Source: Candidatus Odyssella thessalonicensis L13 (GTDB lineage Bacteria; Pseudomonadota; Alphaproteobacteria; Paracaedibacterales; Paracaedibacteraceae). From it: a stretch of DNA of 64,000 nt. The notes beneath the pieces were generated by a model. That model did no database searches and was not told the DNA's origin. It was given only the letters and a program-made list of their open reading frames with translations. A program made the translations under genes and the position numbers. Position 1 is the first letter of the stretch. Each line of letters opens with the position of its first letter. The stretch is from assembly GCF_000190415.1 (NCBI RefSeq), contig NZ_AEWF01000004.1, forward strand, positions 186,001 to 250,000, given 5' to 3'. This document shows positions 28,179-37,049 of the stretch, piece after piece.

Positions 28179-28997
28179 ATGTCATTAAAGGGTAAAACTA
28201 TCTTTATTACCGGCGGAAGTCGGGGGATTGGGCGAGCAATTGCTTTGCGCTGTGCTCAAGACGGGGCCAATATTATTATTGCCGCTAAAACCGATACCCC
28301 CCATACGAGCTTACCGGGTACCATCTATACAGTCGCTGAAGAGATTCAAGTGGCAGGGGGGCAGTGCCTTCCCATTAAGTTAGATGCCCGCCAAGAATCG
28401 CAAATTCAAGAAGCCGTGCAGAAAGCAGTCGACCATTTTGGCGGAATTGATATTGTTGTCAATAATGCCAGTGCCATTAATCTTACGGGGACCTTACAAA
28501 CCCCCGTCAATCGGTTTGATTTAATGATGGCCGTTAATGTCCGAGCAACCTTCGCAACCATTCAAGCCTGCCTACCGCATCTTTTTAAGGCAGCTAATCC
28601 GCACGTGTTGACCTTGTCACCGCCGCTCAATATGGATCCTAAATGGTTCAAAAAGCATGTGGCTTATACCATGTCTAAATATGGGATGAGCATGTGTGTG
28701 TTAGGAATGGCTGAAGAATTTCGTAATCAAGGGGTCGCCTTTAATGCCTTATGGCCAGTTACTGCGATCGCCACTGATGCTTTTAAAGCAATTGATCCCA
28801 ATATTCCTGTTGACTGCATGAGAAAGCCTGAGATCGTCGCTGAGGCTGCTTATGCGATCTTTAATCGTCCAGCGGCAGGATGTACCGGAAACTTTTTTAC
28901 CGATGAAGAAGTTCTTCTGGCCGAAGGATATGATGATTTATCTTGTTACGCAGTTAAAGAGGGCGCATCTCTGTTGCCTGACTTCTTTTTAGATTGA
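28179..28997 (+). CDS. SDR-family oxidoreductase, HSDL2-like
   Basis: Short-chain dehydrogenase of 272 residues with the nucleotide loop TGGSRGIGRAIA, NNAS motif (VVNNASAINL) and catalytic YxxxK (AYTMSKYGMSM). The pattern IIIAAKTDTPHTSLPGTIYT is typical of the hydroxysteroid dehydrogenase-like 2 group, which is linked to fatty-acid metabolism. It is last of the beta-oxidation operon, preceded by AAAGGAAAAG. The substrate is not known. Confidence 0.9.
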   Translation: MSLKGKTIFITGGSRGIGRAIALRCAQDGANIIIAAKTDTPHTSLPGTIYTVAEEIQVAGGQCLPIKLDARQESQIQEAVQKAVDHFGGIDIVVNNASAINLTGTLQTPVNRFDLMMAVNVRATFATIQACLPHLFKAANPHVLTLSPPLNMDPKWFKKHVAYTMSKYGMSMCVLGMAEEFRNQGVAFNALWPVTAIATDAFKAIDPNIPVDCMRKPEIVAEAAYAIFNRPAAGCTGNFFTDEEVLLAEGYDDLSCYAVKEGASLLPDFFLD

Positions 28998-29054
28998 TGG
29001 ATGTGCTGGTAGCTTAAAAGAGAAGGGGAAAGTATTGGCTCCCTTTGCTTTTAA

Positions 29055-29085
29055 AGAAAAACATCCAGCTCATCAGGCTGGATGT
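29055..29085 (-). terminator. Terminator of the PCu(A)C gene
   Basis: Read on the minus strand, ACATCCAGC and GCTGGATGT pair around a seven-base loop and are followed by TTTTTC. It lies 29 bases past the stop of the PCu(A)C gene. Confidence 0.75.
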
Positions 29086-29113
29086 CGATCATTACCTGAA
29101 ATAAGTGCTGCAT

Positions 29114-29560
29114 TTATACAGCTGGGTTACCGACCTGATAATCAATGTCTACGGCTCCAGCTTTTTCAAAATTGAGACGAATTTTAATGGTCTCGCCGGC
29201 GACAAGGTCCCTTTTTAATCCCATCAGCATAACATGTAAGCCACCTGGGACAAATTTAATCTCACCGTTTTTAATCTGAACAGTTTTAACAGGACGCATA
29301 CGCATGATGCCGTTGTCATTAATATGATCGTGGATTTCAACAGCAGTGCAAATCTCTGATTCAGCACTGAGGAGGGTGTCAGTTGCTTTCATACAGTCAA
29401 GTTTGATGCTCATGTAGGCACCCGTGTTTTTATTCTTTTGGGCTGGGCGCACTAAGGGGTGTTCAATGTGAATTTTTTTTGTTGTTGCTTCAGAACAGCA
29501 TTCTGCAGCTGCAAAGTTTGTCAGCAGGGCAAAAGCCGTTAATAATAATTTTACCTTCAT
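29114..29560 (-). CDS. PCu(A)C-type periplasmic copper chaperone
   Basis: A 148-residue exported protein with signal peptide (MKVKLLLTAFALLTNFAAA). It carries the family's copper site H-M-H-M pattern: EIHDHINDNGIMRMRPV followed about 20 residues later by GGLHVMLMGL. Such proteins deliver copper(I) to cytochrome oxidase. No oxidase or Sco gene is nearby. Extra cysteines (ECCSEA) at the mature N-terminus are unusual and might also bind metal. Confidence 0.9.
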   Translation of the reverse strand: MKVKLLLTAFALLTNFAAAECCSEATTKKIHIEHPLVRPAQKNKNTGAYMSIKLDCMKATDTLLSAESEICTAVEIHDHINDNGIMRMRPVKTVQIKNGEIKFVPGGLHVMLMGLKRDLVAGETIKIRLNFEKAGAVDIDYQVGNPAV

Positions 29561-29645
29561 TTTTAACCTCTAGAAAGTTATGGCTTTACATGTACCTAAG
29601 AATCATAATTAAAACTATATGACAGTTTGTCTCAGTAGGGGGAAT

Positions 29646-30515
29646 ATGAGAAACGGTCAAAATAAAACGGCAGATTTTATCTTTATCACAGGAATGTCAG
29701 GGGCAGGACGATCCACCGCCCTTAAGGTGTTTGAGGACCTGGGTTATGTCGTGATCGATAATTTGCCCCAGTATCTTTTCTCTTATATTCAGTCCGGTGC
29801 GCTTGCTGGCAAGCTGCAATTGCCTCTCGTTATTGGTGTGGATGTGCGGACTCTCACTCAACAGGTTGATAGCTTTTTATGCACACTTAAGGATTTACGC
29901 CAAACCTATAAAGTTAAGCTTTTATATCTGGAATGTCAGGATGATGTTCTCTTAAAACGCTATAACATTTCTCGACATCGCCACCCTTACGGGCAAAAAA
30001 CCTTAGAAGAAGGTATTCATTATGAACGAGTATCCTTGGCGCCGCTCAATGAAGCTGCTGATCATGTTATTGATACTTCATTAGTGTCGGTGATAACCCT
30101 GGGTCGTGTCCTTAAGAATATCTTTGTCCGTTCCACTTCTCCTAAGTTACAAATTCGCCTGATTTCTTTCTCTTACCGTAAAGGGCTACCCTCTGATGCT
30201 GATATTGTCTGGGATGCACGGTTTCTGGAAAACCCCCATTATGAGGAGTCCCTCAAACACTTGACTGGACAGGATGAATTTGTTGCCAAGTTTCTGCTTC
30301 AAGATCCACTATGGCACCGAATTTTTCATCTGTTAGAAGAGACTTTGGGGCCAACATTAGCGGGTTTTAAGAATTCTGGACGCAGCTACTTAACAATTGC
30401 GTGCGGATGCACAGGCGGGCAACATCGGTCAGTTTTTATGGTGGAACAGTTAGCAGAGTTTCTGGAAAAGAATGGAGAAGAGGTCATGGTTGAACATCGG
30501 GAGTTGAGCAGATGA
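29646..30515 (+). CDS. rapZ: RNase adapter/P-loop protein RapZ (YvcJ family)
   Basis: Nucleotide-binding protein of 289 residues. ATG 29646 is chosen because a GGGGGA stretch precedes it; ATG 29619 has no ribosome site. The Walker A loop is GMSGAGRSTAL, with Arg instead of the usual Lys. VIDNLP and the C-terminal ACGCTGGQHRSVFMVE motif are fully typical. In E. coli RapZ steers GlmZ decay; in alphaproteobacteria it normally lies beside hprK and PTS genes, which are absent here. It overlaps the following asparaginase by four bases (ATGA). Confidence 0.93.
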   Translation: MRNGQNKTADFIFITGMSGAGRSTALKVFEDLGYVVIDNLPQYLFSYIQSGALAGKLQLPLVIGVDVRTLTQQVDSFLCTLKDLRQTYKVKLLYLECQDDVLLKRYNISRHRHPYGQKTLEEGIHYERVSLAPLNEAADHVIDTSLVSVITLGRVLKNIFVRSTSPKLQIRLISFSYRKGLPSDADIVWDARFLENPHYEESLKHLTGQDEFVAKFLLQDPLWHRIFHLLEETLGPTLAGFKNSGRSYLTIACGCTGGQHRSVFMVEQLAEFLEKNGEEVMVEHRELSR

Positions 30516-31567
30516 TTAAAGATGTCAATAACCCGATCCTGGTCGAGGTTAAACGCGGCGACTTGATTGAAAATCGCCATCGCGGCAGCTATGCAGTCGT
30601 TGATAGTGACGGCGACCTGATTGCGGCTGCTGGCAATTACCAACAGCTTATCTTTGCGCGATCGGCGCTCAAGCCCATCAATGCTATAAGCATTATCATC
30701 AGTGGTGCCGCCCAGCATTACTATGTGAGCAATGCGGAGCTTGCTTTAGCGTGTGCTTCCCATAACGGTGAGCCGGTCCATGTGGACTTAGTGGCACAGT
30801 GGTTACAACGGTTGGATTTAAGCGTTGCAGATTTAGAATGCGGGGTGCATGCACCTATGGGCCGCGAAGCTCAGCAGCAGCTACGCGCCCGCGGCGAAAA
30901 ACCCACAGCGCTGCATAATGCCTGCTCGGGGAAGCATGCGGGATTCATGACCGTTGCCAAAGCGTTGGGAGCACCGGTGCCAGGGTATACCGCTTTAGGT
31001 AGTCTCACTCAGAACTATGTGATGCAAACGTCCGCCTCAGTTCTAGGAATTGACTGGGATGCCTCTCCCAAGGGGGTCGATGGTTGCTGTATCCCCATGA
31101 TGGGAATGTCCTTACTCAAGCTGGCTAAGGGAATGGCCCGCTTAGCACATCCGCAGGATTTGAGCTCAGAGTTACAAGCAGCCTGCTATCGTATTACTCA
31201 ATCTGTTCAGGAGCATCCATATTTACTGGCAGGTGCAGGACGGTTCTGTACCGATGTTATTGAAAAGACCGACGGGGAAGTTCTTGTTAAAATGGGAGCT
31301 GATGGCGTCTTTACAGCGTGGCTACCAGGACGTAAGTGGGGCATTGCTCTGCGTATTGATGATGGCCATCTGAAAGCTGCTGAAGTGGCTCTGGCTGACT
31401 TATTGAAGCGTTTAAAAGTTTTACGCCGTGATACCTTACTGGATGACTGGATTCACCAATCCATCAAGACTTGGACTAAGGTGGCGGTGGGCCAGTACCG
31501 CAGCGGGGTAATGCTGGAAGCAATTGGTAAGCCAGTTTTAGACACGGAAGAGGCCAACGCCTTATAA
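30512..31567 (+). CDS. L-asparaginase, Rhizobium-type (asparaginase II family)
   Basis: A 351-residue enzyme of the thermolabile rhizobial family, which hydrolyses asparagine to aspartate and ammonia. Family motifs containing the nucleophile and zinc-site residues are present: FARSALKP, CASHNGEPVH, NACSGKHAGFM and VDGCCIP. It starts inside the rapZ stop, so translation is likely coupled. It may serve amino-acid scavenging from a host; that is inference. Confidence 0.92.
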   Translation: MIKDVNNPILVEVKRGDLIENRHRGSYAVVDSDGDLIAAAGNYQQLIFARSALKPINAISIIISGAAQHYYVSNAELALACASHNGEPVHVDLVAQWLQRLDLSVADLECGVHAPMGREAQQQLRARGEKPTALHNACSGKHAGFMTVAKALGAPVPGYTALGSLTQNYVMQTSASVLGIDWDASPKGVDGCCIPMMGMSLLKLAKGMARLAHPQDLSSELQAACYRITQSVQEHPYLLAGAGRFCTDVIEKTDGEVLVKMGADGVFTAWLPGRKWGIALRIDDGHLKAAEVALADLLKRLKVLRRDTLLDDWIHQSIKTWTKVAVGQYRSGVMLEAIGKPVLDTEEANAL

Positions 31568-31609
31568 AGCAAAATATCTGCTCTCCGCTTGTCTCATAAA
31601 CGAGCACTA

Positions 31610-33601
31610 TTATGAATTTAAATACTCCTCCAAAATCCTTTTCGAATTCGTATTATGATGTCCATGTTGACTGGTAGATAAGACATCACCACCCCCTCTG
31701 ATCTTTAAATCCATCTCTGAGATAACTTTTGAATCATTAAGGCCTGAGTATTTTTCAATTGTTTGGAGTTTCTGCAAGCTGGTCTCGGTAATTTTATTTT
31801 GATCATAGAGCAGTATTGCATAGCCTTGGATTGAGCTGCGTCCCACTCTACCTCTACTTTGACACAAGTCCGCCATTCCAAATTTGTTGGCATCATGGAT
31901 AATAATGGTATTGGCTTGGGGGATATCGATGCCTACACTAATAATATTTGTTGCAACTAAGACATTAAATTTTTGGGCTCTAAATTCTGTTAGAATCTCA
32001 GAGCGTTCCTCTGGTTTCATTTTTCCATGAAGGGTTTTATGGGAGATGTTGGGAAGGTAATCACTTAGAAATTTTTGCAATATTTTTAAGCTGGCAATCG
32101 TATGAGTAATAAAAAAAGTTAACCCATTGCGGTCCTTCTCGCGTTTTATAGCCTCGGTTACCAGAGTAATAGAGGCATCGCAGTCTAAAGAAAAGGGGGA
32201 AATTTTGGTGTCAATGGCAAGCCTTCCATTCGGTAAACTATCGACGGTGCTGGACTTATAATACCCCAAGTTAATCAACTCTTGAGTGCGGGGGATAGGC
32301 GTCGCTGTTAAAATTAGAGTATGGGCGTCAGGATATCTTTTCGAAAGAAATTCCTTCTGTTGAACGCCGAAACCTTGCTCTTCATCAATAATCACAAGAC
32401 CAAGATTTTTATAAGTTAGTTTGTCAGATAAAAGGCAATGAGTTCCGATGATAATCTGCTTTCCACCCTGCCGTATCTTATCATAAATATCTTGTTTCTT
32501 GTGCTCAGGCAATTTAGTTGCCAGGAAAGCAACGTCAGCAATGCCCTTAAACCTTTTTCTGAAGGAATTATGATGCTGCTCGGATAAAGAACACCGTGGT
32601 GTTAATACTACTACTTGCTTACCTAATAGCGCCACTTTAAAAGCAGCATGCATAGCAATCTCGGTTTTTCCAGCCCCCACTGGAGCAATAACAGCACGAT
32701 CTATACTTTCGGAAGCTTGCATGTCGGTCTCAATTTCTTGAATCACTCTTGCTTGATCAGCGGTCAGCTGATAGGCCATGCGCTTGCGGAATTTCCTCTT
32801 CAGATTATCCTCATTCTGAATAGATGTAGCTTGCTGCTGATTATCGATTTCTTGGTCCGTTCGCCTTTTTTTCTTTTTGCTTTTAACGATTTCGAGAAAG
32901 GCAAAATCTTCCCCTCTACACCGTCTTTTATGGGTTGATGACTGGGTCGATGTCTGAACTCCCAAAGGAACAGAGGGGACGAGTGGGCCATAGGAGAGGG
33001 TAGTAAAACGCCCTCCATGGTAGTTCGGTGCAAAATTCCCCGGCGTCAAAGGGGCAGGATCTAAGAATCCTTCCGGAAAATACATACTATCCGAAACGTG
33101 CCACTCTTCTTGGTCAGGTACAGGTATTAAGAAAGGAAGCTGAATGCCCGAAGATGGCAAGATCGGCAACACTGTTGACGGTAATGGAGCAGGGGTTGGT
33201 GAAGGGAAAATGTAGGGGGACGAAAAAGAGGGAAAGCCTCCTTGAAAGCCCGAGGGGGCCAGGGGCGTTAAACCGGGTAAGAATGAGGAGGCCAGAGAAT
33301 CACTTTGAAAAGCAGATCCATTATCACAGCCGTTTGTGGAGGAAATAGGGAACCCCTCTTGAATCGAGAACCCCTCCTGAAAGTTACCAGACTTAGCGTC
33401 TTCTTCAGGATGATCAAAGAGATTGATGTCACTTAAACTTGCAAATGCTTCAGCATCTAAATCAATAATCTCTGCCAATTCCTTGTATATATCTTCATCA
33501 CTAGCGCGTAGATTGCTGATTGAGCATGTAAATAGCACCGTTAGAAATAATTGAGAGGTCGTCCTAGAAATTATATTCATACATTTGATCACTTTATTCA
33601 T
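31610..33601 (-). CDS. Exported Mfd/RecG-like SF2 helicase with NLS-like block
   Basis: Using ATG 33601 the product is 663 residues (the frame is open to 33637). It begins with a signal peptide-like stretch (KCMN..., then QLFLTVLFTCSISNLRA). Residues about 65-220 are a Pro/Ser/Phe-rich low-complexity region. Next come basic clusters: THKRRCRGED, then KSKKKKRR (residues 240-247; bases 32861-32884), then KRKFRKRM. From about residue 280 it is a superfamily 2 helicase: Walker A APVGAGKTE, DEEQ box, TATPIPRT, ISVGIDIPQA, and QSRGRVGRS. The C-terminal DLKIRGGGDVLSTSQHG is typical of RecG and Mfd translocases. The Mfd RNA-polymerase and UvrA-binding parts and the RecG wedge are missing. No ribosome site is obvious for any start. 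Confidence 0.8.
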   Translation of the reverse strand: MNKVIKCMNIISRTTSQLFLTVLFTCSISNLRASDEDIYKELAEIIDLDAEAFASLSDINLFDHPEEDAKSGNFQEGFSIQEGFPISSTNGCDNGSAFQSDSLASSFLPGLTPLAPSGFQGGFPSFSSPYIFPSPTPAPLPSTVLPILPSSGIQLPFLIPVPDQEEWHVSDSMYFPEGFLDPAPLTPGNFAPNYHGGRFTTLSYGPLVPSVPLGVQTSTQSSTHKRRCRGEDFAFLEIVKSKKKKRRTDQEIDNQQQATSIQNEDNLKRKFRKRMAYQLTADQARVIQEIETDMQASESIDRAVIAPVGAGKTEIAMHAAFKVALLGKQVVVLTPRCSLSEQHHNSFRKRFKGIADVAFLATKLPEHKKQDIYDKIRQGGKQIIIGTHCLLSDKLTYKNLGLVIIDEEQGFGVQQKEFLSKRYPDAHTLILTATPIPRTQELINLGYYKSSTVDSLPNGRLAIDTKISPFSLDCDASITLVTEAIKREKDRNGLTFFITHTIASLKILQKFLSDYLPNISHKTLHGKMKPEERSEILTEFRAQKFNVLVATNIISVGIDIPQANTIIIHDANKFGMADLCQSRGRVGRSSIQGYAILLYDQNKITETSLQKLQTIEKYSGLNDSKVISEMDLKIRGGGDVLSTSQHGHHNTNSKRILEEYLNS

Positions 33602-34193
33602 ATTTTTATGCCATTTATATGGATAATAGTTCATCAAATTTCAATAGATTAAGCCAAAATTTTTACTTTGACCGTGAAATGTATTAGGGTGCCTCTTTTC
33701 AAAGCTATTTAAGAAACTATGCAGCCGAATTTTCGACGTAGGAAGAGCGGAAAAGAGCTCAAGAAAAGAAGAGGAAGCACTGATGTTTTTTATTATATCT
33801 CAGCAGTAAGCAACGAGCTGCCTTCTCCTATCCCAAAATGCCCTCAGCGGTCCTGTCTGCTTACAGCTTGCCTCTACTGAGTTCTATTTGCTGCAGTCGG
33901 CGGCAAAAAGCAGCCCAATGAATGCCATTATCTGAGGGGTACTATTATAATTTTTATCTCTTATCAGAAACATAATTGGGCCACCAATAATACATTTATC
34001 TAAAGCCACTCTTGCCAGAGAAAATGTGGATTTACAGGACTGTAGCAATTATAACACCGAGCAATAATCTCTCTCCCGTTACTCTTGTCCCTTTCTCGTC
34101 TGATCGGTGCTTTGGCTTTAAATCGCCCGCCCGACACTGTTCCCCACTTAGAATCTGTTATTCTTGTCTCGGATAGCTTCAAGCTTTTTAGGT
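33602..34193. other. Intergenic region between helicase and secretin genes
   Basis: About 590 bases without a convincing gene. Both flanking genes are on the minus strand, so the helicase promoter should be near 33640-33720. A 60-codon frame at 34000-34182 on the minus strand lacks a ribosome site and family likeness. No tRNA or strong hairpin is seen. Confidence 0.35.
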
Positions 34194-35774
34194 TTATAAA
34201 GGCCGGGGATCATCGGTATAGTCATATGCTAAGCGCTGATCCGCAGGCTCGAGGTCTTCGTCTCCCTCCATTACCGTAGCTTTAAGTAAGATCACAAGTT
34301 CGACAATTTCTTCGGTTTCAGATTTGGCAGAAGCTAATTGGCCGATCCCCCAAATATCACCAATCCAAGGGAGTTTGCTATCCTCGACGGCTTTGCGAGA
34401 CTCCATTAACCCTCCCAGCACTGCTATACGGCCAGATTTTACCCGCAGAACGGAATCAATTTCGCGGACTTCGACCACGGGAATTAGCGACGGTTTAGGG
34501 CTTTCACTCCCACCGCCACTGGCTTGGTAGGCAATATCGACTGCCGGGTCAGCAACCGAGCGATTAAGGCGTGAGATGGTTGGCCGCAAGGAAAGAATAA
34601 TTTCACCTGTATCCTCATCAATTGAAGGCTGAACCGCCATGACTAAACCAATAGGAACAGTCTGGATATCGCTGGCTACATTCACGGATTCGCGGTTAAT
34701 AGTTAAATTGAACTGCTTGTCATAACGCAACCGAAAGTATACTTGATTCTGAGCCACTTTAAGGATGGCATTCTGGTTGTTTAAAACCGTTAGACGCGGA
34801 CTCGATAAAGTTCTTGTTGCGCCAAATTGTTGTATGGCTTGGAGAATGGCTGAAAAATCTCCTGTATCTAAGCCGACACTTAAAATGTCCTGGTGAGGAG
34901 TCATAGCGGCGGCTATTTTGCTTTCTTGAGCAATTTTGCCAAACGGTATATTAGCGCGGAAGACGTCGTGGGTTAGCTGTTTCCAGTTGATGCCAGCTTT
35001 GAATTCATCTTTTAGGCTGACCTCAATAACCTTAGCTTCAATTAACACTTGGGTGGTTGTCGCGCGTTTAAGATTATTCAAGTATTGATTGACGGCGCGA
35101 TGTTGTTTGGCTGTGCCTCTGACGGTAATAATGCCACCCTGTTTGTGAAGGGTAAACAGAGAGGGGTTGCCGAGAATGATCTCCAGATTGCTTTTAAGTT
35201 CCGACCAGAAATCATTTTCAATCTTGGCAGTGACATTGCTATTGGAGCCATTATCGAGGGCAGTATTGTTTTGATTGCCACTGGCAAAAACATCCGTGGC
35301 AATGGAGGTATGATTATCTGCTGATCTGACAAGGTTTAAATGCTGGACATTATAATTATGAGGAAACGGTGTATCAGGTTCAATGCGGATCGCGTGCTCT
35401 TTAATTGAAAATCTTAAGTCAGCCAAATCACAGATGTCTTTAACCACATCAATAAAGGGACGTCGATGAGCAGAGAACACGATGCGGCGATCAATGTCAG
35501 GCGATAACTGAATGTCAATCTTGCAGTTTTGGGCTAACGCCACTAGTGCCGTCTTGAGAGATAAATTTTCCCCAATCGAAATGCTAACCGGTTGCTTAAG
35601 TTTAGCAGGAATTTGGACTTTGGGCTTAGGCGTTTTTCGTTTGTAAGGTTTAGAGGGTGGTACCGCGGGGGGCAGTCTAAGGTTATCCAGGGTTGAACGC
35701 GTGGCAAAACTATCTTGGGCGGTTGGCTGGCAAGCACATAACATAAGATTGCATAAAAGCCACAGGCGTCTCAT
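34194..35774 (-). CDS. Secretin-family outer-membrane lipoprotein (PilQ/MshL-like)
   Basis: A 526-residue protein with a lipoprotein signal ending LCAC (cysteine 15). A proline/lysine-rich stretch and an N-terminal STN-like domain (SLKTALVALAQNCKIDIQL) come next. A short N-domain with GGIITVRGTAKQHRAVNQYL follows. The C-terminal secretin ring domain has SSPRLTVLNNQNA, EIILSLRPTISR and GRIAVLGGLMESRK. Such rings let pili or secreted proteins cross the outer membrane. The layout is nearest to MshL/PilQ. No other pilus or type II gene is adjacent. Confidence 0.9.
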   Translation of the reverse strand: MRRLWLLCNLMLCACQPTAQDSFATRSTLDNLRLPPAVPPSKPYKRKTPKPKVQIPAKLKQPVSISIGENLSLKTALVALAQNCKIDIQLSPDIDRRIVFSAHRRPFIDVVKDICDLADLRFSIKEHAIRIEPDTPFPHNYNVQHLNLVRSADNHTSIATDVFASGNQNNTALDNGSNSNVTAKIENDFWSELKSNLEIILGNPSLFTLHKQGGIITVRGTAKQHRAVNQYLNNLKRATTTQVLIEAKVIEVSLKDEFKAGINWKQLTHDVFRANIPFGKIAQESKIAAAMTPHQDILSVGLDTGDFSAILQAIQQFGATRTLSSPRLTVLNNQNAILKVAQNQVYFRLRYDKQFNLTINRESVNVASDIQTVPIGLVMAVQPSIDEDTGEIILSLRPTISRLNRSVADPAVDIAYQASGGGSESPKPSLIPVVEVREIDSVLRVKSGRIAVLGGLMESRKAVEDSKLPWIGDIWGIGQLASAKSETEEIVELVILLKATVMEGDEDLEPADQRLAYDYTDDPRPL

Positions 35775-35903
35775 TGGTAACTCGTCCCTCTAATTAAACT
35801 TGATAGACTTATGGAGCGTTTCCCCAAAAAATGTCAAGCAGTATGTTGGGGACAAATACGAGGGGGCTTTCTCCAGAGGCGATTTTAGTGTAATGTCTAA
35901 ACT

Positions 35904-37049
35904 ATGCAAACACTGCTTGTATCTCCTTCAGTCCCAGTTTCCAAGCTTCAGACGTTAGATCTTGTCAATTTTCGCAACTATGAATTGCGAACTTTTTCTT
36001 TTTCGGCGCCTGTAGTGGCGCTTGTGGGGGCTAATGGTGTTGGTAAGACCAATATCCTAGAAGCAATTTCTTTATTTTCTGCAGGGCGCGGCTTAAGATC
36101 CGCTAAGCTTTCAGAAATGAAACGCATTAACTCCGAGCAGCCCTGGATAGTCTCTGCTGGGTTTTGCTTAGGCGGCATACCTGTGCCGTTTGGGACAGCT
36201 TTAGATTATGGCCCTTCAGGGGCTGAGCGACGAATTATTCGCATTAATCAAAATCCTGTAAAGAATCAGACTACCTTATCAGAATGGTTGAATATTGTTT
36301 GGGTGATTCCGGCAATGGCCCGGCTTTTTCAAGAAACGGGGGCTATTCGGCGCAAATTTGTTGATCGTATGGTTATGGTTCTCAATCCTTCCCATATGGA
36401 ACGAATTAACCGGTATGACCATTATCTAAGGGAGCGTAGCCAACTCCTGCGCCAGCGGATAGCCGATGAGCAATGGCTCAGCAGTATTGAGCAAAAGTTA
36501 TCAGAAGATGGAGTGGCGATCGCTATTGCACGCTCGCAGTTGATTCGTCAATTGACCGAGTCGCAGTCGACCGATCCAGAGTCGCCTTTCCCTCGCTTCT
36601 TTGCACAGATGGAAGGGGAAATAGATCAGTGGTGTCGGGAAGGCGCTGCTGTAGTAGCTGAGGAACGTATTCGCGATGGTCTGCGCCAGTCCCGTGATCA
36701 AGATGCTTTGACAGGGGGCGCCGCGTTAGGGGCTCATCGCTCTGATTTAGCTATGGTGCATCTGGGAAAACATTTGCCAGGGGAGCTATGCTCAACTGGA
36801 GAGCAAAAAATGTTGCTCCATGCATTGACATTGGCGTTTGTCAGGTTGCTTGATTGTTATCGCGATCGCTTAACCTTGCTTTTGCTAGACGATGTGGTTG
36901 CTCATCTTGACTTAGAACACCGCAATTATCTGTTTCAAGAAGTTCAGAGTATTTTGGAACGTGGCGCTAATCTGCAGATTTTTATGACCGGAACCAACGT
37001 TGAAGAATTTGCAGGCTTACACAGCGGTAATGAAATCATCGCTATTTAG
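35904..37049 (+). CDS. recF: DNA replication and repair protein RecF
   Basis: SMC-like ATPase that helps load RecA at gaps. The 381 residues show Walker A (GANGVGKTNILEAI), the ABC-type signature (CSTGEQKMLLHA) and Walker B with D-loop (LLLLDDVVAHLD). It precedes dnaA here, separated by 430 bases, whereas the common order is dnaA-dnaN-recF. The 129-base gap upstream holds the divergent promoters for recF and the secretin gene. Confidence 0.96.
   Translation: MQTLLVSPSVPVSKLQTLDLVNFRNYELRTFSFSAPVVALVGANGVGKTNILEAISLFSAGRGLRSAKLSEMKRINSEQPWIVSAGFCLGGIPVPFGTALDYGPSGAERRIIRINQNPVKNQTTLSEWLNIVWVIPAMARLFQETGAIRRKFVDRMVMVLNPSHMERINRYDHYLRERSQLLRQRIADEQWLSSIEQKLSEDGVAIAIARSQLIRQLTESQSTDPESPFPRFFAQMEGEIDQWCREGAAVVAEERIRDGLRQSRDQDALTGGAALGAHRSDLAMVHLGKHLPGELCSTGEQKMLLHALTLAFVRLLDCYRDRLTLLLLDDVVAHLDLEHRNYLFQEVQSILERGANLQIFMTGTNVEEFAGLHSGNEIIAI

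Noticed and set aside
32866-32872. A7 run in the helicase gene as another frameshift
   Set aside because: The helicase frame continues intact through this run; it only shows that A7 runs do not always break genes here.
34000-34182. 60-codon minus-strand frame upstream of the helicase gene
   Set aside because: No ribosome site, no family likeness, and it competes with an equally open frame on the other strand.
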